Origin: Alphaproteobacteria bacterium MarineAlpha9_Bin7
GTDB taxonomy: Bacteria; Pseudomonadota; Alphaproteobacteria; UBA7887
Direction: 5' to 3'
NCBI GenBank assembly: GCA_002938115.1
Contig: PTKD01000001.1
Location: 1 to 45,983 of the forward strand
DNA length: 45,983 nucleotides
Part shown: positions 36,666 through 45,918 of the stretch, one piece after another
Layout of the letters: every line of letters begins with the position of its first letter
How positions within the stretch are numbered: the stretch's first letter is position 1
Notes under the pieces: generated by a model
Seen by the model: only the letters and a program-made list of their open reading frames with translations
Told to the model about the DNA's origin: nothing
The model's database searches: none
Position numbers and translations under genes: made by a program

Positions 36666-37433
36666 ATGGTAAACCTACATCGATTTGCGAATCCCAACCG
36701 ATTCATGCGGCTTTCCGGTTTCGTTCTGCCGTGGGTATCGGGGATCGCTGCTATCACTTTCGCGGTGGGTTTATATTTGGCCTTGGTCGTTTCACCGCCC
36801 GATTACGAACAACGTGAGACAGTCCGGATCATGTACATACACGTGCCGGCTGCCTGGATGGCGCTCTTCAGTTATACTTTGATGGCTGCTTCTTGTGCGG
36901 TGGCTCTGATATGGCGACACCCGCTGGCTGATGTAGCTGCCAAATCCATTGCACCAATCGGTGCGGGCTTTACCTTCATTTGTTTGGTGACTGGATCGCT
37001 ATGGGGACACCCCACATGGGGTACTTGGTGGGTTTGGGATGCACGGCTAACGTCGGTCTTAATCTTATTTTTTCTGTTTATGGGTTATATGGTGCTCTTT
37101 GATGCGTTTGATGATCCTACCAAAGGTGCTCGCGCGGCAGGGGTCTTAGCGATGGTGGGATTTGTATTCGTGCCTATAATTAAATTCTCCGTGGATATCC
37201 TTGAGCTACGTACTTTGCATCAGGGGGCGAGCGTATCGAAGTTGTCGACCCCGTCCATACATGAGTCAATGTTATGGCCGTTGCTGATCATGGCGTTGGC
37301 ATACCTAGCGTACTTTATTGCTTTGCTGCTTGTCCGAATGCGGTCAGCGATCCTAGGTGCTCGAGTACGCTCTCTACGAATGATGCAGGCAGAGCGGGCA
37401 TCTAGGGTGGCCATCGCTCCGGAACGCTTATGA
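36666..37433 (+). CDS. ccmC: Heme-handling membrane protein CcmC
   Basis: CcmC loads heme onto CcmE. 255 residues with six membrane helices, the conserved His in IMYIHVPAAWMAL, the tryptophan-rich heme-handling loop WGTWWVWDARLTS and the second conserved His in LRTLHQGASVSK. An in-frame ATG at 36603 lies inside ccmB; 36666 gives the expected N terminus. It overlaps ccmD by four bases. Confidence 0.94.
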   Translation: MVNLHRFANPNRFMRLSGFVLPWVSGIAAITFAVGLYLALVVSPPDYEQRETVRIMYIHVPAAWMALFSYTLMAASCAVALIWRHPLADVAAKSIAPIGAGFTFICLVTGSLWGHPTWGTWWVWDARLTSVLILFFLFMGYMVLFDAFDDPTKGARAAGVLAMVGFVFVPIIKFSVDILELRTLHQGASVSKLSTPSIHESMLWPLLIMALAYLAYFIALLLVRMRSAILGARVRSLRMMQAERASRVAIAPERL

Positions 37434-37627
37434 ACGGACTTGCGGAATATTTGTCTATGGAGGGAGATGGCCGTTTTATATGGTCTGCGTATGCGGTCGC
37501 GTTGTTGGTTCTGATAGGATTAGTTGTTGTTTCTGTACGGAATTATAGATTGCGACAGACAGAATTGAATGTGCTGCGGGAAGTTGATGGCGACAACCGT
37601 CACTCGGACGATGGCGAGCGCCGGTAA
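37430..37627 (+). CDS. ccmD: Heme exporter small membrane protein CcmD
   Basis: A 65-residue single-helix protein. The pattern GRFIWSAYAVALLVLIGLVV followed by basic residues is typical of CcmD, which stabilises the CcmABC-CcmE complex. It overlaps both ccmC and ccmE. Identity relies on position as well as on sequence because the family is short and variable. Confidence 0.9.
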   Translation: MNGLAEYLSMEGDGRFIWSAYAVALLVLIGLVVVSVRNYRLRQTELNVLREVDGDNRHSDDGERR

Positions 37628-38070
37628 TGACACGTAAGAAACGACGACTATACGTGTTGTTGGTAGCAGCCGTTCTTCTGGGGGGTGCAACGGCGCTAGT
37701 GATTGGGGCTTTTCGTGGCAATCTGGTTTTCTTTTTCAGTCCGACGGAAATTTTCGAAAAGAGCGTCGAGCCGGGCCAACGCATTCGTGTTGGCGGATTG
37801 GTGGAGGAAGATAGTGTTGTCCACGATGCGGATGGTCTGACCGTGCACTTCCGCGTAACCGATCTGAGTCATGCCGTTATGGTTACCTATCGTGGTATCT
37901 TGCCAAGCTTGTTTCGGGAAGGCCAAGGAGTTGTTATCCAAGGGCGTTTGGATGAGACGGCGCATTTCATCGCAGATGAAGTAATGGCCAAGCACGATGA
38001 GAATTATATGCCGCCTGAGGTGGCCGAAGCTTTGAAAAAATCAGGTCAATGGAAGGGTGACGACGAATGA
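37627..38070 (+). CDS. ccmE: Periplasmic heme chaperone CcmE
   Basis: CcmE binds heme covalently through a histidine and hands it to CcmF. 147 residues: cytosolic basic start TRKKRRLY, one membrane anchor (about 8-30), a beta-barrel with RIRVGGLVEEDSV and VHFRVTDL, and the heme-binding HxxxY motif as His-Asp-Glu-Asn-Tyr in AKHDENYMPPEV. It overlaps ccmF by four bases. Confidence 0.95.
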   Translation: MTRKKRRLYVLLVAAVLLGGATALVIGAFRGNLVFFFSPTEIFEKSVEPGQRIRVGGLVEEDSVVHDADGLTVHFRVTDLSHAVMVTYRGILPSLFREGQGVVIQGRLDETAHFIADEVMAKHDENYMPPEVAEALKKSGQWKGDDE

Positions 38071-40064
38071 TCGTCGAAATCGGCCACATTGCCTTAATAA
38101 TGGCGCTCGCCGTAGCGTTGGTTCAGGCGGTTGTCCCTATGATAGGTGCGTCGCGAGGCGACGGACGGCTAATGGCGCTCGCGAGTACGGCGGCGGGTAT
38201 TCAATGGTTGTTCATTGTAATTGCGTTTTTGGCGTTGATGAATGCGTACATCACGTCAGATTTTTCTGTATTTAATGTGGCCAGCAATTCCCATTCTGCC
38301 AAACCAATCCTCTATAAAATAGCCGGTGTGTGGGGAAATCACGAAGGTTCGCTCGTGTTATGGGTACTGATTCTTGCTACATTTGGCGGCGCGATCGTGC
38401 TGTTTGGCGGAAATTTACCACCTGCTCTGCGGGCACGGGTGTTGTCCGTGCAGGCATTAATTGCAGTTGGGTTTCTCTCTTTTAGCCTGTTTACTTCCAA
38501 TCCATTTCAACGTGTTTCTCCGGCCCCGTTAGATGGCAATGGTCTGAATCCGTTGCTGCAGGATCCTGGGCTCGCTTTTCATCCACCGTTTCTCTATCTC
38601 GGCTACGTCGGTTTCTCTGTCGCATTTGCATTTGCTGTTGCGGCTTTGATCGAGGGTCGTGTTGATGCCGCGTGGGCGCGCTGGGTAAGGCCGTGGGCCC
38701 TAATAGCCTGGAGTTTTCTTACGGTCGGCATTGCCCTGGGAAGTTGGTGGGCTTATTACGAGCTCGGTTGGGGCGGATGGTGGTTTTGGGACCCGGTGGA
38801 AAATGCGTCTTTCATGCCCTGGCTCGCTGGCACGGCACTTCTGCACTCCGCAATTGTGTGTGAAAAGCGCGATGCCCTGAAGGCATGGACTATTCTGCTT
38901 GCCATTGTCGCGTTTTCACTAAGCCTGCTTGGAACCTTCTTGGTTCGTTCCGGCGTGTTGACCTCGGTTCATGCTTTTGCCACCGATCCGGCACGAGGCG
39001 TTTTCATTTTGGGTTTTTTGGTGGTCGTAGTTGGTGGGTCTCTAGCCTTATTCGCCATACGAGCTCCTCGACTGAAAGCAGGCGGTCTTTTTGCCCCCGT
39101 GTCCCGAGAGGGGGGTATCGTGCTTAATAATCTTTTGTTCAGTGCAGCGGCCGCCACGGTGCTGCTGGGGACGCTATATCCGTTGTTTATCGATGCCTTA
39201 GGGGCAGGCAAGGTTTCCGTCGGACCACCTTACTTTAATACCGTTTTTGTCCCTTTGATGTCGCCACTGGTAGTGCTGGCCGGAATTGCCCCAATGCTTT
39301 CTTGGAAACGTGCAGACCTAGGGGGTATTGTTGATAGACTTAAAATCATCGCGGCTTTGACAGCGTTGGTTTTGGTGTGGACCGTGTATCAGGTGTGGGG
39401 CAATGCGGTCTTTGGTGCGTTTGGCATTGCGCTCAGTGCTTGGCTTGCGTCCTCAGTGCTGTTGGATTGGGCGCTGCGGATTCGCCTGTTTCGCGCTTCG
39501 CCACTTGATAGCATGCGACGTGCCATGAGAATTCCTCGGGCAGCGTATGGCATGAATTTCGCCCATTTTGGAGTAGCCTTACTTGTGGCCGGCGTCACGG
39601 CATCTAGTGCGTGGCGGACCGAATCGCTTCAGGTAATGCGCGAAGGTGAAAGCATCTCTGTTGCTGGCTTCGAGTTTCTATTTCACGGTGTCGACCGTGC
39701 CGAGGGCCCCAACTACGCAGTCGATCGGGGCCACTTTACGGTAACACGCGGAGCTAAATTTACGGTTGAACTATGGCCTGAGAATCGATTTTACCCTGTC
39801 CAACAGCAGCCGACCACCGAAGCCGCTATTCACACTATGTGGAATGCTGATCTATATGCTGTAGTTGGTGACCCTGATGGGAACGGGGGATGGGCAACAC
39901 GTATTTATTACAACCCGCTCGTTCCCTGGATTTGGTTGGGGGCGTTGGTGATGGCTTTGGGCGGCGCAGTTTCGCTAAGTGATCGTCGTCATCGTGTGGG
40001 TGCACCAAAACGGAGTCAAAGTACTCCAATGCCGCGTCATGCCGCCGCGGACATAGTTCGTTAG
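38067..40064 (+). CDS. ccmF: Cytochrome c heme lyase subunit CcmF
   Basis: CcmF, with CcmH and CcmI, joins heme to the CXXCH motif of apocytochrome c. 665 residues, more than a dozen membrane helices. The WWD-type loop GWGGWWFWDPVENASFMPWL, conserved His in IAGVWGNHEGSLVLWVL and FHPPFLYLGYVG are all present. Length matches the family. Confidence 0.96.
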   Translation: MIVEIGHIALIMALAVALVQAVVPMIGASRGDGRLMALASTAAGIQWLFIVIAFLALMNAYITSDFSVFNVASNSHSAKPILYKIAGVWGNHEGSLVLWVLILATFGGAIVLFGGNLPPALRARVLSVQALIAVGFLSFSLFTSNPFQRVSPAPLDGNGLNPLLQDPGLAFHPPFLYLGYVGFSVAFAFAVAALIEGRVDAAWARWVRPWALIAWSFLTVGIALGSWWAYYELGWGGWWFWDPVENASFMPWLAGTALLHSAIVCEKRDALKAWTILLAIVAFSLSLLGTFLVRSGVLTSVHAFATDPARGVFILGFLVVVVGGSLALFAIRAPRLKAGGLFAPVSREGGIVLNNLLFSAAAATVLLGTLYPLFIDALGAGKVSVGPPYFNTVFVPLMSPLVVLAGIAPMLSWKRADLGGIVDRLKIIAALTALVLVWTVYQVWGNAVFGAFGIALSAWLASSVLLDWALRIRLFRASPLDSMRRAMRIPRAAYGMNFAHFGVALLVAGVTASSAWRTESLQVMREGESISVAGFEFLFHGVDRAEGPNYAVDRGHFTVTRGAKFTVELWPENRFYPVQQQPTTEAAIHTMWNADLYAVVGDPDGNGGWATRIYYNPLVPWIWLGALVMALGGAVSLSDRRHRVGAPKRSQSTPMPRHAAADIVR

Positions 40065-40068
40065 GCTG

Positions 40069-40605
40069 ATGAATTCACGTCGTTTGTTTTTTTTGTTGCC
40101 GGTTATAGTATTTGGTGTGTTGTGCGCTTTTTTCTTACGCGGGTTGTCCCTCGACCCTTCCACAGTACCGACTGCACTGGCTGATAAGCCGGTGCCGTTT
40201 TTCGACTTGCCGCCTTTAGATGATGAAACAATAGCGTTAGCATCGTCTGACCTAGTAGGTGAGGTCGCGTTGGTCAATGTGTTTGCCTCTTGGTGCTTGC
40301 CATGCCGGGTGGAGCACCCGCTTTTGATGGAGTTGGCGGTGACGGGGAAAGTTGCGCTGCATGGGGTGAACTACAAGGACAAACCTGAGGATGCACGTGC
40401 CTGGCTCGATGAGCTCGGCGATCCGTTTCTCCGCATTGGTGCAGATCGGGATGGCCGCGTTGGGATCGATCTTGGAGTCTACGGTGTTCCCGAGACGTTC
40501 GTAGTCGATAGAACCGGCCGAATTCGGTACAAGCATGTTGGTCCCATTTCCCAAAGTGACTTAGAAAAATACTTGTTGCCGCTTGTAGAGAAACTTCGCC
40601 AATGA
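40069..40605 (+). CDS. ccmG: Thiol:disulfide interchange protein CcmG/DsbE
   Basis: A periplasmic membrane-anchored thioredoxin-like protein of 178 residues that keeps apocytochrome c or CcmH thiols reduced. One N-terminal anchor (about 5-24) precedes the domain; the active site is NVFASWCLPCRVEHP (CxxC), the cis-proline region is VYGVPETFVVDRTG. It lies four bases after ccmF and overlaps ccmH. Confidence 0.94.
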   Translation: MNSRRLFFLLPVIVFGVLCAFFLRGLSLDPSTVPTALADKPVPFFDLPPLDDETIALASSDLVGEVALVNVFASWCLPCRVEHPLLMELAVTGKVALHGVNYKDKPEDARAWLDELGDPFLRIGADRDGRVGIDLGVYGVPETFVVDRTGRIRYKHVGPISQSDLEKYLLPLVEKLRQ

Positions 40606-41075
40606 AGCACTGGTTTATCGGCGTACTTCTCTCAGTAACAATCGCTATCCCCGAGGCAGTTTCTTTTGAAAATGATGCACCGCTAGACGACCCTGTCCTT
40701 GAAGTTCGGGCTCGTGAGCTCGCAAAGCACATCCGTTGTTTGGTGTGCCAAAATCAATCGATTTTCGATTCGGATGCTGACCTAGCCAAGGATCTGAGGC
40801 AAATAGTCCGAGAGAGAATAATGTCGGGTGAAAGCGATCGTGCCGTCACCGGCTATTTAGTGGAACGCTATGGGGATTTTGTTTTATTGCGACCACCAGT
40901 TAAACCAAAAACCTACCTGCTTTGGTTCGGTCCAGCGATAATCATTCTTTTCGCTGGGGCCGGAGTTGTGAGATTTTTGCGGCGGACCGGCGCAAGTAGT
41001 GGTAGTCCGGAGGCACTCAATTCCGCGGAACGCAGACGGGTGAAATCCCTAATCTCTGACGAGGAAGTCGACTAA
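40602..41075 (+). CDS. ccmH: Cytochrome c maturation protein CcmH
   Basis: A 157-residue CcmH/CycL protein with N-terminal signal peptide, the redox motif RCLVCQNQSIFDSDADLAKDL (given in part: Cys-Leu-Val-Cys at about 46-49), and a C-terminal membrane anchor (about 106-128). It reduces apocytochrome c. In this genome it is separate from CcmI, as in alphaproteobacteria, not fused as in E. coli. Confidence 0.94.
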   Translation: MKHWFIGVLLSVTIAIPEAVSFENDAPLDDPVLEVRARELAKHIRCLVCQNQSIFDSDADLAKDLRQIVRERIMSGESDRAVTGYLVERYGDFVLLRPPVKPKTYLLWFGPAIIILFAGAGVVRFLRRTGASSGSPEALNSAERRRVKSLISDEEVD

Positions 41076-41079
41076 TCAC

Positions 41080-42498
41080 ATGAGTCCTTGGTGGCTACTA
41101 GCGATTATGGCTGCGGTTTCGGTGGTGTTACTTGTTCGCCCTTTGGTCCGAGTGCGGGGGCGACCCATTGCTCGGGCCGACTACGATTTGGAGGTATACC
41201 GCCAGCAATTGAAAGAGTTGGCGCTGGATCAACAAAGGGGGCTTATTTCAGAGGAGGAATATGAAGCCTCTTTAACCGAGGTCGAGCGACGCATTCTCGC
41301 AGCTGGTGGCGCGCGCGACTTGGCCACGCACATGCCCATCGTCATCGAGAGAGGGAACTGGAAGCTCATTTTTGCGTTGGTGTTGATGGTTCCTATGTTG
41401 GGGGGTGGCCTTTACTACAAGCTTGGCAGCCCGCAATTGCCGGATCAGCCTCTGGCAGGTCGCGGTATTGCGCCAGAGATGCAGGATGGTAGCGAGTTCG
41501 ATAATGCGATTGCCAGTTTGATTTCTCGGCTTGAAGAAAACCCTAACGATGGGGAGGGGTGGACCCTTCTGGCGCGTTCGTACGTCTTCATGGGGCGATT
41601 TAATGATGCGGTTGGAGCCTATCGGGAGGCAGAAGCATTGTCTCCCGGAGACAACAACATTGCGATTGCGCTCGGTGAATCAATCGTCTTTAGTCGGGAC
41701 GGGATGGTTACGCCAGCGGCGCTCCAACAATTTGAAGTGGTGTTGGCTCGTGAGCGGGAACACCCGATTGCGCGTTATTATATCGGCCTTGCTAGGGCAC
41801 AGAGTGGGGCCGGTGAGGAAGCTCTGGCAATTTGGCGCAAACTCGCCAGCGAGGCGGATCCATCGGAGGAATGGCTTCCTCAGCTGCGGTCGCAACTGCA
41901 GGTCTTAGCGGAGGAACTTGGTACAGATGTTCCCGAGGTAACGGCAACGGCAACGTCAACCGAGAACGAGAGCCAATCAGGGCGTTCTCCCGATGCCAGC
42001 CCGAGTGGCCCAAGCGCTGCTGATATCGAGGCCGCCGGCGAGATGACTTCAGGCGATAGAGCGAACATGATTCAAGGCATGGTAGAGCGCCTAGCAGCGC
42101 GGCTTGAGGAAAACCCCGGTGACGTTGAGGGATGGAAACGACTTGGAAACGCTCGTCGAGTTCTTGGCGAGCTCGCTGCCGCTGAGCTGGCCTATGGTCG
42201 AGCGCTCGAGATTGCGCCAACAGATGTTGATGCCTTAGTTGCCCAGGCTGAAATTGTAATCGAGAAGGTCGGCGGCGGTTTGATTCCCGAGTTAGCGGTG
42301 GCCAATTATCGGAAGGTGCGTGAGCTTGATGCGTCTCATTTGGAGGCTATGTGGTACCTTGGTCTCGCTGCCTCCCAACAGGGGCGGCACAGTGAGGCGC
42401 GGGAACTGTGGCAACATTTGCTGGAGTTGGTACCCCCTGATAGCGAAGATGCGCGCACGCTACAGGCGCGTATCGAATCGTTGGGTGAAGTCGAATGA
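41080..42498 (+). CDS. ccmI: Cytochrome c maturation TPR protein CcmI
   Basis: CcmI is the apocytochrome c chaperone of the heme lyase. 472 residues: two membrane helices (about 3-22 and 93-112) flank a cytosolic loop with YDLEVYRQQLKELALDQQRG, as in the family. The periplasmic part holds tetratricopeptide repeats in two similar blocks, starting LISRLEENPNDGEGW (about 146) and LAARLEENPGDVEGW (about 339), joined by a low-complexity Thr/Ser/Glu/Pro linker (about 285-325). It ends the ccm operon and converges with the acyl-CoA synthetase gene. Confidence 0.92.
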   Translation: MSPWWLLAIMAAVSVVLLVRPLVRVRGRPIARADYDLEVYRQQLKELALDQQRGLISEEEYEASLTEVERRILAAGGARDLATHMPIVIERGNWKLIFALVLMVPMLGGGLYYKLGSPQLPDQPLAGRGIAPEMQDGSEFDNAIASLISRLEENPNDGEGWTLLARSYVFMGRFNDAVGAYREAEALSPGDNNIAIALGESIVFSRDGMVTPAALQQFEVVLAREREHPIARYYIGLARAQSGAGEEALAIWRKLASEADPSEEWLPQLRSQLQVLAEELGTDVPEVTATATSTENESQSGRSPDASPSGPSAADIEAAGEMTSGDRANMIQGMVERLAARLEENPGDVEGWKRLGNARRVLGELAAAELAYGRALEIAPTDVDALVAQAEIVIEKVGGGLIPELAVANYRKVRELDASHLEAMWYLGLAASQQGRHSEARELWQHLLELVPPDSEDARTLQARIESLGEVE

Positions 42499-42519
42499 TG
42501 TTCGGTATAAGAAGTAAAT

Positions 42520-44070
42520 TTAGATTGCGCGTTTACGCCCAGCCCAAAACTTTTCTCTCACACTGCGTCTAAGCACTTTGCCTACCGGGCTGCGCGGCAA
42601 GCTATCCCAGAAGAGAACAGTCTTCGGTGCCTTAACGCTCCCTAGTTTTGCCTTGCAGTGTGAGATAATGGTTTTCTCTTCTATGACCGCTCCCTCCACG
42701 AGTTCAACTACAGCCGTAACTGCTTCGCCCCATTTGTCATGGGGAACACCTACCACGGCGCAATCTTGAACCTCTGGCAACGCCCATAGAACTTGTTCGA
42801 TTTCTCCTGGATATATGTTGAATCCGCCAGAAATGATCATGTCATTTTTGCGGTCGAGGATATAGACATACCCGGCCGAATCTACTTCGCCAATATCCCC
42901 AGTGTGATGCCACCCGTAAGCGCGGGCTGCGGCGCTTGCCTCCTGGTTTTTGTAATAGCCCGCCATTACTAGGTTGCCTCGTACGACAATTTCCCCGCGT
43001 TCGTCGGGTCCAAGCAGCGTCCCTGAATCACTCATAATGGCAAGATCGGTAAAGAGGCAGGGCCGCCCACAACTCGCCAGGCGATTTTGTTTTCCCGTTT
43101 CAAGCCATCGAACGTGTTCGGACGGTGACATCACCGTGCACATCATTGGAGCTTCCGCCTGACCGTATAGTTGTGTAAGGACTGGGCCAAAAGCCGTAAT
43201 AGCTTGCTTCAGTTTGTCGACCGACATGGGGGCCGCACCATAAATCAGATAATCGAGCGAACTGTAATTAAATTCATTTAGTCGCGGGTGGGTAAGCATC
43301 ATGTAAATCATGGTGGGTGGGAGAAACACAGTAGTAACTTTATATCGTGAAATTGCTGCCATCACAGTTTCTGGGTCGGGGCGGGCAACTATTACGTTGG
43401 TCGCACCGAGAGGCAGCAGCCAGAGAGCAGCCAGTCCTGCCGCGTGAGTGAATGGGGCTGCAACCAGGTGTACAGGCGGCCTCTGGTGCGGCATTGCCGT
43501 GTTCGCGTTGGCAATCATAGTCTCGAACACCTGATTCGTAAGCATGGCGGCTTTAGATCGGCCCGTTGTGCCTCCAGTAGAAAAAAGACAAGCTACATCA
43601 CTTGGTTGCCGCGGAATGTCGGGATCCGTTTCAGGATGTCTCGAGAGCCAACTTCCTAAGGAGTGAGTTCCTTTGAACGGCTGATCAATCCCAACGGATT
43701 GGACTATCTTGGGGGCCTGATCGGCAATAATACCAAGGTGTCGTTCAAACTCACTGTGAATAAAAAGAAACCGGGCATCCCGGTTTTTAAGCACGTACAC
43801 GTTTTCTGCGATTGGGCTCAGTCCATTGAGGTTTACGTAAATTGCCCCTGCCCTCAGGATGCCGAGCATGCACAAAAAGGCACGGGCGTCGTTAGGACTA
43901 TAAATAGCGACTACGTCACCTGGTTTGATGCCATGAGACATCAAAGCATTGGCTATCTGATAAGTTTGAAGTTGTGTTTCCCGATACGTGAGGGCTCCGT
44001 TTTCATCAATGAATGCGGGGCGAGTAGGTGCAATTAAAACGCCTCTGTCAAAAAAATCGATTAGCCGCAT
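42520..44070 (-). CDS. AMP-dependent acyl-CoA synthetase/ligase
   Basis: A 516-residue ANL-superfamily enzyme that activates a carboxylic acid with ATP and forms its CoA thioester. Motifs: P-loop-like FSTGGTTGRSKAAMLTN, LYGQAEAPMM, the hinge region YGWHHTGDIGEVD, YILDRKNDMIISGGFNIYP, and the catalytic Lys in LPRSPVGKVLRRSV. The acid is not predictable. It is the third gene of a minus-strand set with an epimerase/dehydratase and a metallo-beta-lactamase-fold hydrolase, which looks like a degradation pathway for a carboxylic acid or aromatic/terpenoid compound. Confidence 0.9.
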   Translation of the reverse strand: MRLIDFFDRGVLIAPTRPAFIDENGALTYRETQLQTYQIANALMSHGIKPGDVVAIYSPNDARAFLCMLGILRAGAIYVNLNGLSPIAENVYVLKNRDARFLFIHSEFERHLGIIADQAPKIVQSVGIDQPFKGTHSLGSWLSRHPETDPDIPRQPSDVACLFSTGGTTGRSKAAMLTNQVFETMIANANTAMPHQRPPVHLVAAPFTHAAGLAALWLLPLGATNVIVARPDPETVMAAISRYKVTTVFLPPTMIYMMLTHPRLNEFNYSSLDYLIYGAAPMSVDKLKQAITAFGPVLTQLYGQAEAPMMCTVMSPSEHVRWLETGKQNRLASCGRPCLFTDLAIMSDSGTLLGPDERGEIVVRGNLVMAGYYKNQEASAAARAYGWHHTGDIGEVDSAGYVYILDRKNDMIISGGFNIYPGEIEQVLWALPEVQDCAVVGVPHDKWGEAVTAVVELVEGAVIEEKTIISHCKAKLGSVKAPKTVLFWDSLPRSPVGKVLRRSVREKFWAGRKRAI

Positions 44071-44093
44071 GGTCCCATCCGAATCTTACGACG

Positions 44094-44780
44094 CTAGCGA
44101 ACGATCAAAGGAAGTTCCGCTGCGTCCTCCCAGGTAAAGTGATCATTGCGCTTAATAAGTTCGGGGAAATGACCGGGAACAATACGGTCCGCCATGTCCA
44201 ACATCCTTTTGATAGTGGCGGTACCCTTTGCAATTGTATCAAACGCCATGTCACATTTTTGTGCTATGGCCTCCTTGGGATATTTGAGTGCATCCCCTGC
44301 TATTACGACGCAGCCGGATTTCTCTGTGTCAAGCTTCAGTGCAAACGAGCCCGGCGTGTGACCAGGCGCTGGGAAGTAGTGGACGCCTTCCGTGATCCGG
44401 TTCTCTCCATCGATTAGCTTTAGGTCGTGTTTGCGCAATTGTTCTTTCACCATCCAGGGAATGTACATATCGTTTTCGTGCGGGTTGCTTGCGTACTCCC
44501 ACTCCCGCTGGCTTACTAGAATCTTTGCATTTGGAAAAAGATCCACGTTGTTGCAGTGATCGAAATGTAAATGAGACAGAAATACAACTTTGACGTCCTG
44601 GGGTGTCATGTTTTGCGTCGCTAGCCCTTCCAGCAGGGTTGCGCGGTTGCAGTAATGGCCAACATCAAACAGAATCGGCCCAGCATCACAAGTGATTAAG
44701 GTGGCATTGGCGAGTGCGAGAAATCCACTTCGTAACCTTAGATTGTTTCCATGAACAATAATTTTGTATTCGACTGTCAT
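44094..44780 (-). CDS. Metallo-beta-lactamase-fold hydrolase, lactonase-like
   Basis: A 228-residue metallo-beta-lactamase-fold protein. The metal motif HxHxDH is SHLHFDHCNN, followed by the His in PAPGHTPGSFAL, the bridging Asp in VIAGDALKYP and the last His in RIVPGHFPEL. Its size and layout resemble N-acyl homoserine lactonases (AiiA/AttM type), but many members hydrolyse other lactones or thioesters. It lies between an epimerase and an acyl-CoA synthetase, so a catabolic lactonase or thioesterase is as likely as quorum quenching. 23 bases separate it from the synthetase gene. Confidence 0.82.
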   Translation of the reverse strand: MTVEYKIIVHGNNLRLRSGFLALANATLITCDAGPILFDVGHYCNRATLLEGLATQNMTPQDVKVVFLSHLHFDHCNNVDLFPNAKILVSQREWEYASNPHENDMYIPWMVKEQLRKHDLKLIDGENRITEGVHYFPAPGHTPGSFALKLDTEKSGCVVIAGDALKYPKEAIAQKCDMAFDTIAKGTATIKRMLDMADRIVPGHFPELIKRNDHFTWEDAAELPLIVR

Positions 44781-44796
44781 TGTAGATCTTTCCGTT

Positions 44797-45768
44797 TTAA
44801 CTAAGATTGTTGGCGGAAATAATACCCCTCGCTAACAGGTCTTTAAAAGCGGAGAAAGTTTCTCTTATTCCGAATTCGAGATCGATAGTTCCGTAATCCC
44901 CCAAAAAATCTCGAAGCGGTTTGTCTGACAGGTCTCCTGGAAAAGGCAAGGCGGCTCCTTCCACATTTATACGCACTTCGGGTTGTGCTTGATGCAGGAG
45001 TTTGACCCAGTGTTCCACAGTGGTTGCAACACCGTTAATATCGAATACGGGAGCTCCCTCCCGTTCTTTTGACACCGCCTTAATAAATGCTGATGCGACT
45101 TCCCCCGCATGCAGTGCTCCCATTTGTCCTGAAAATGGTACCGTATAGTCAAGTCCAGCGGCTGCTGCCAGCAGGGCCGTGGTCGGTTTCGAGCTCATTC
45201 CCTGATCTCTGCCTACTCCGTATACGATACTGGGTCGCATGCCGACACTTGATACTCCCCAGTCCTGATAATAGACGCGTGCGATCGTTTCATCGCAGAG
45301 TTTGTATGCTCCATAAAGAGTGGCCAGGAAGGGGCTGTCGCTCGGCGCACCGTGAGCAGCGACGGAGCTAGCATATGCTAAACGCTTTACCTCGTTGTGG
45401 CGTGCCGCCTCAAGGACATTTACTGTTCCAACCACATTTGCGCGCGCACCAGCGACGGGGTCTGCAGCGCAAAATGGGACTTGTAGAGCGGCGAGGTGGA
45501 TTATTGCTTTTGCGGCGTTGTCGCGTACCACCATGGATACATCTTCGGTATTTGCGATATCACCGGTAATCCATGTCACCTTTGCTAGGGTGTCCTCGTC
45601 CATTAATAATCTTGGTCGTTGTTTGTCTTCACTCAAGTCGAATGCGATAATGGGGACTCGGGCCTTGGTAAGTAGAGCCAGAACCCAGCTTCCGATACAG
45701 CCTCCTGCACCGGTAACCAACACAGGTCCATCAAAGTCATTTGCATCAACCGGAAATTGTTCGAGCAT
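44797..45768 (-). CDS. NAD-dependent epimerase/dehydratase family protein
   Basis: A 323-residue extended short-chain dehydrogenase. The NAD motif is VTGAGGCIGSWVL near residues 19-31, followed by an acidic residue at the end of strand 2 (AFDLSED) and a catalytic YxxxK in LYGAYKLCDE with Ser in AYASSVAAHG. Substrate unknown; sugar nucleotides, sugar acids or other alcohols are possible. The ATG at 45768 is decided by a good AGGAGAG about five bases before it; the frame is open to 45870. It heads the minus-strand operon with the hydrolase and the acyl-CoA synthetase. Confidence 0.86.
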   Translation of the reverse strand: MLEQFPVDANDFDGPVLVTGAGGCIGSWVLALLTKARVPIIAFDLSEDKQRPRLLMDEDTLAKVTWITGDIANTEDVSMVVRDNAAKAIIHLAALQVPFCAADPVAGARANVVGTVNVLEAARHNEVKRLAYASSVAAHGAPSDSPFLATLYGAYKLCDETIARVYYQDWGVSSVGMRPSIVYGVGRDQGMSSKPTTALLAAAAGLDYTVPFSGQMGALHAGEVASAFIKAVSKEREGAPVFDINGVATTVEHWVKLLHQAQPEVRINVEGAALPFPGDLSDKPLRDFLGDYGTIDLEFGIRETFSAFKDLLARGIISANNLS

Positions 45769-45918
45769 AATTTCTCTCCTATAAACGCCGCGTATCGATT
45801 TTCCTGCGGAATGTTTTTTTATAATTCGCACAGTTTGCGGAGGGTCGGGACCACGATGCCGAAGTTCCATACTTTATAGCAATCCGAAATAAATCGAAAT
45901 TTTCTATTGGATGATGAA

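Noticed and set aside
35357..42498. The complete single-operon ccmABCDEFGHI order as an anomaly.
   Set aside because: Contiguous System I operons occur in many proteobacteria; all motifs are intact, so nothing unusual is claimed.
44094..44780. Quorum-quenching AHL lactonase as a firm call.
   Set aside because: The metal motif is shared by many lactonases and thioesterases, and the neighbours suggest catabolism.
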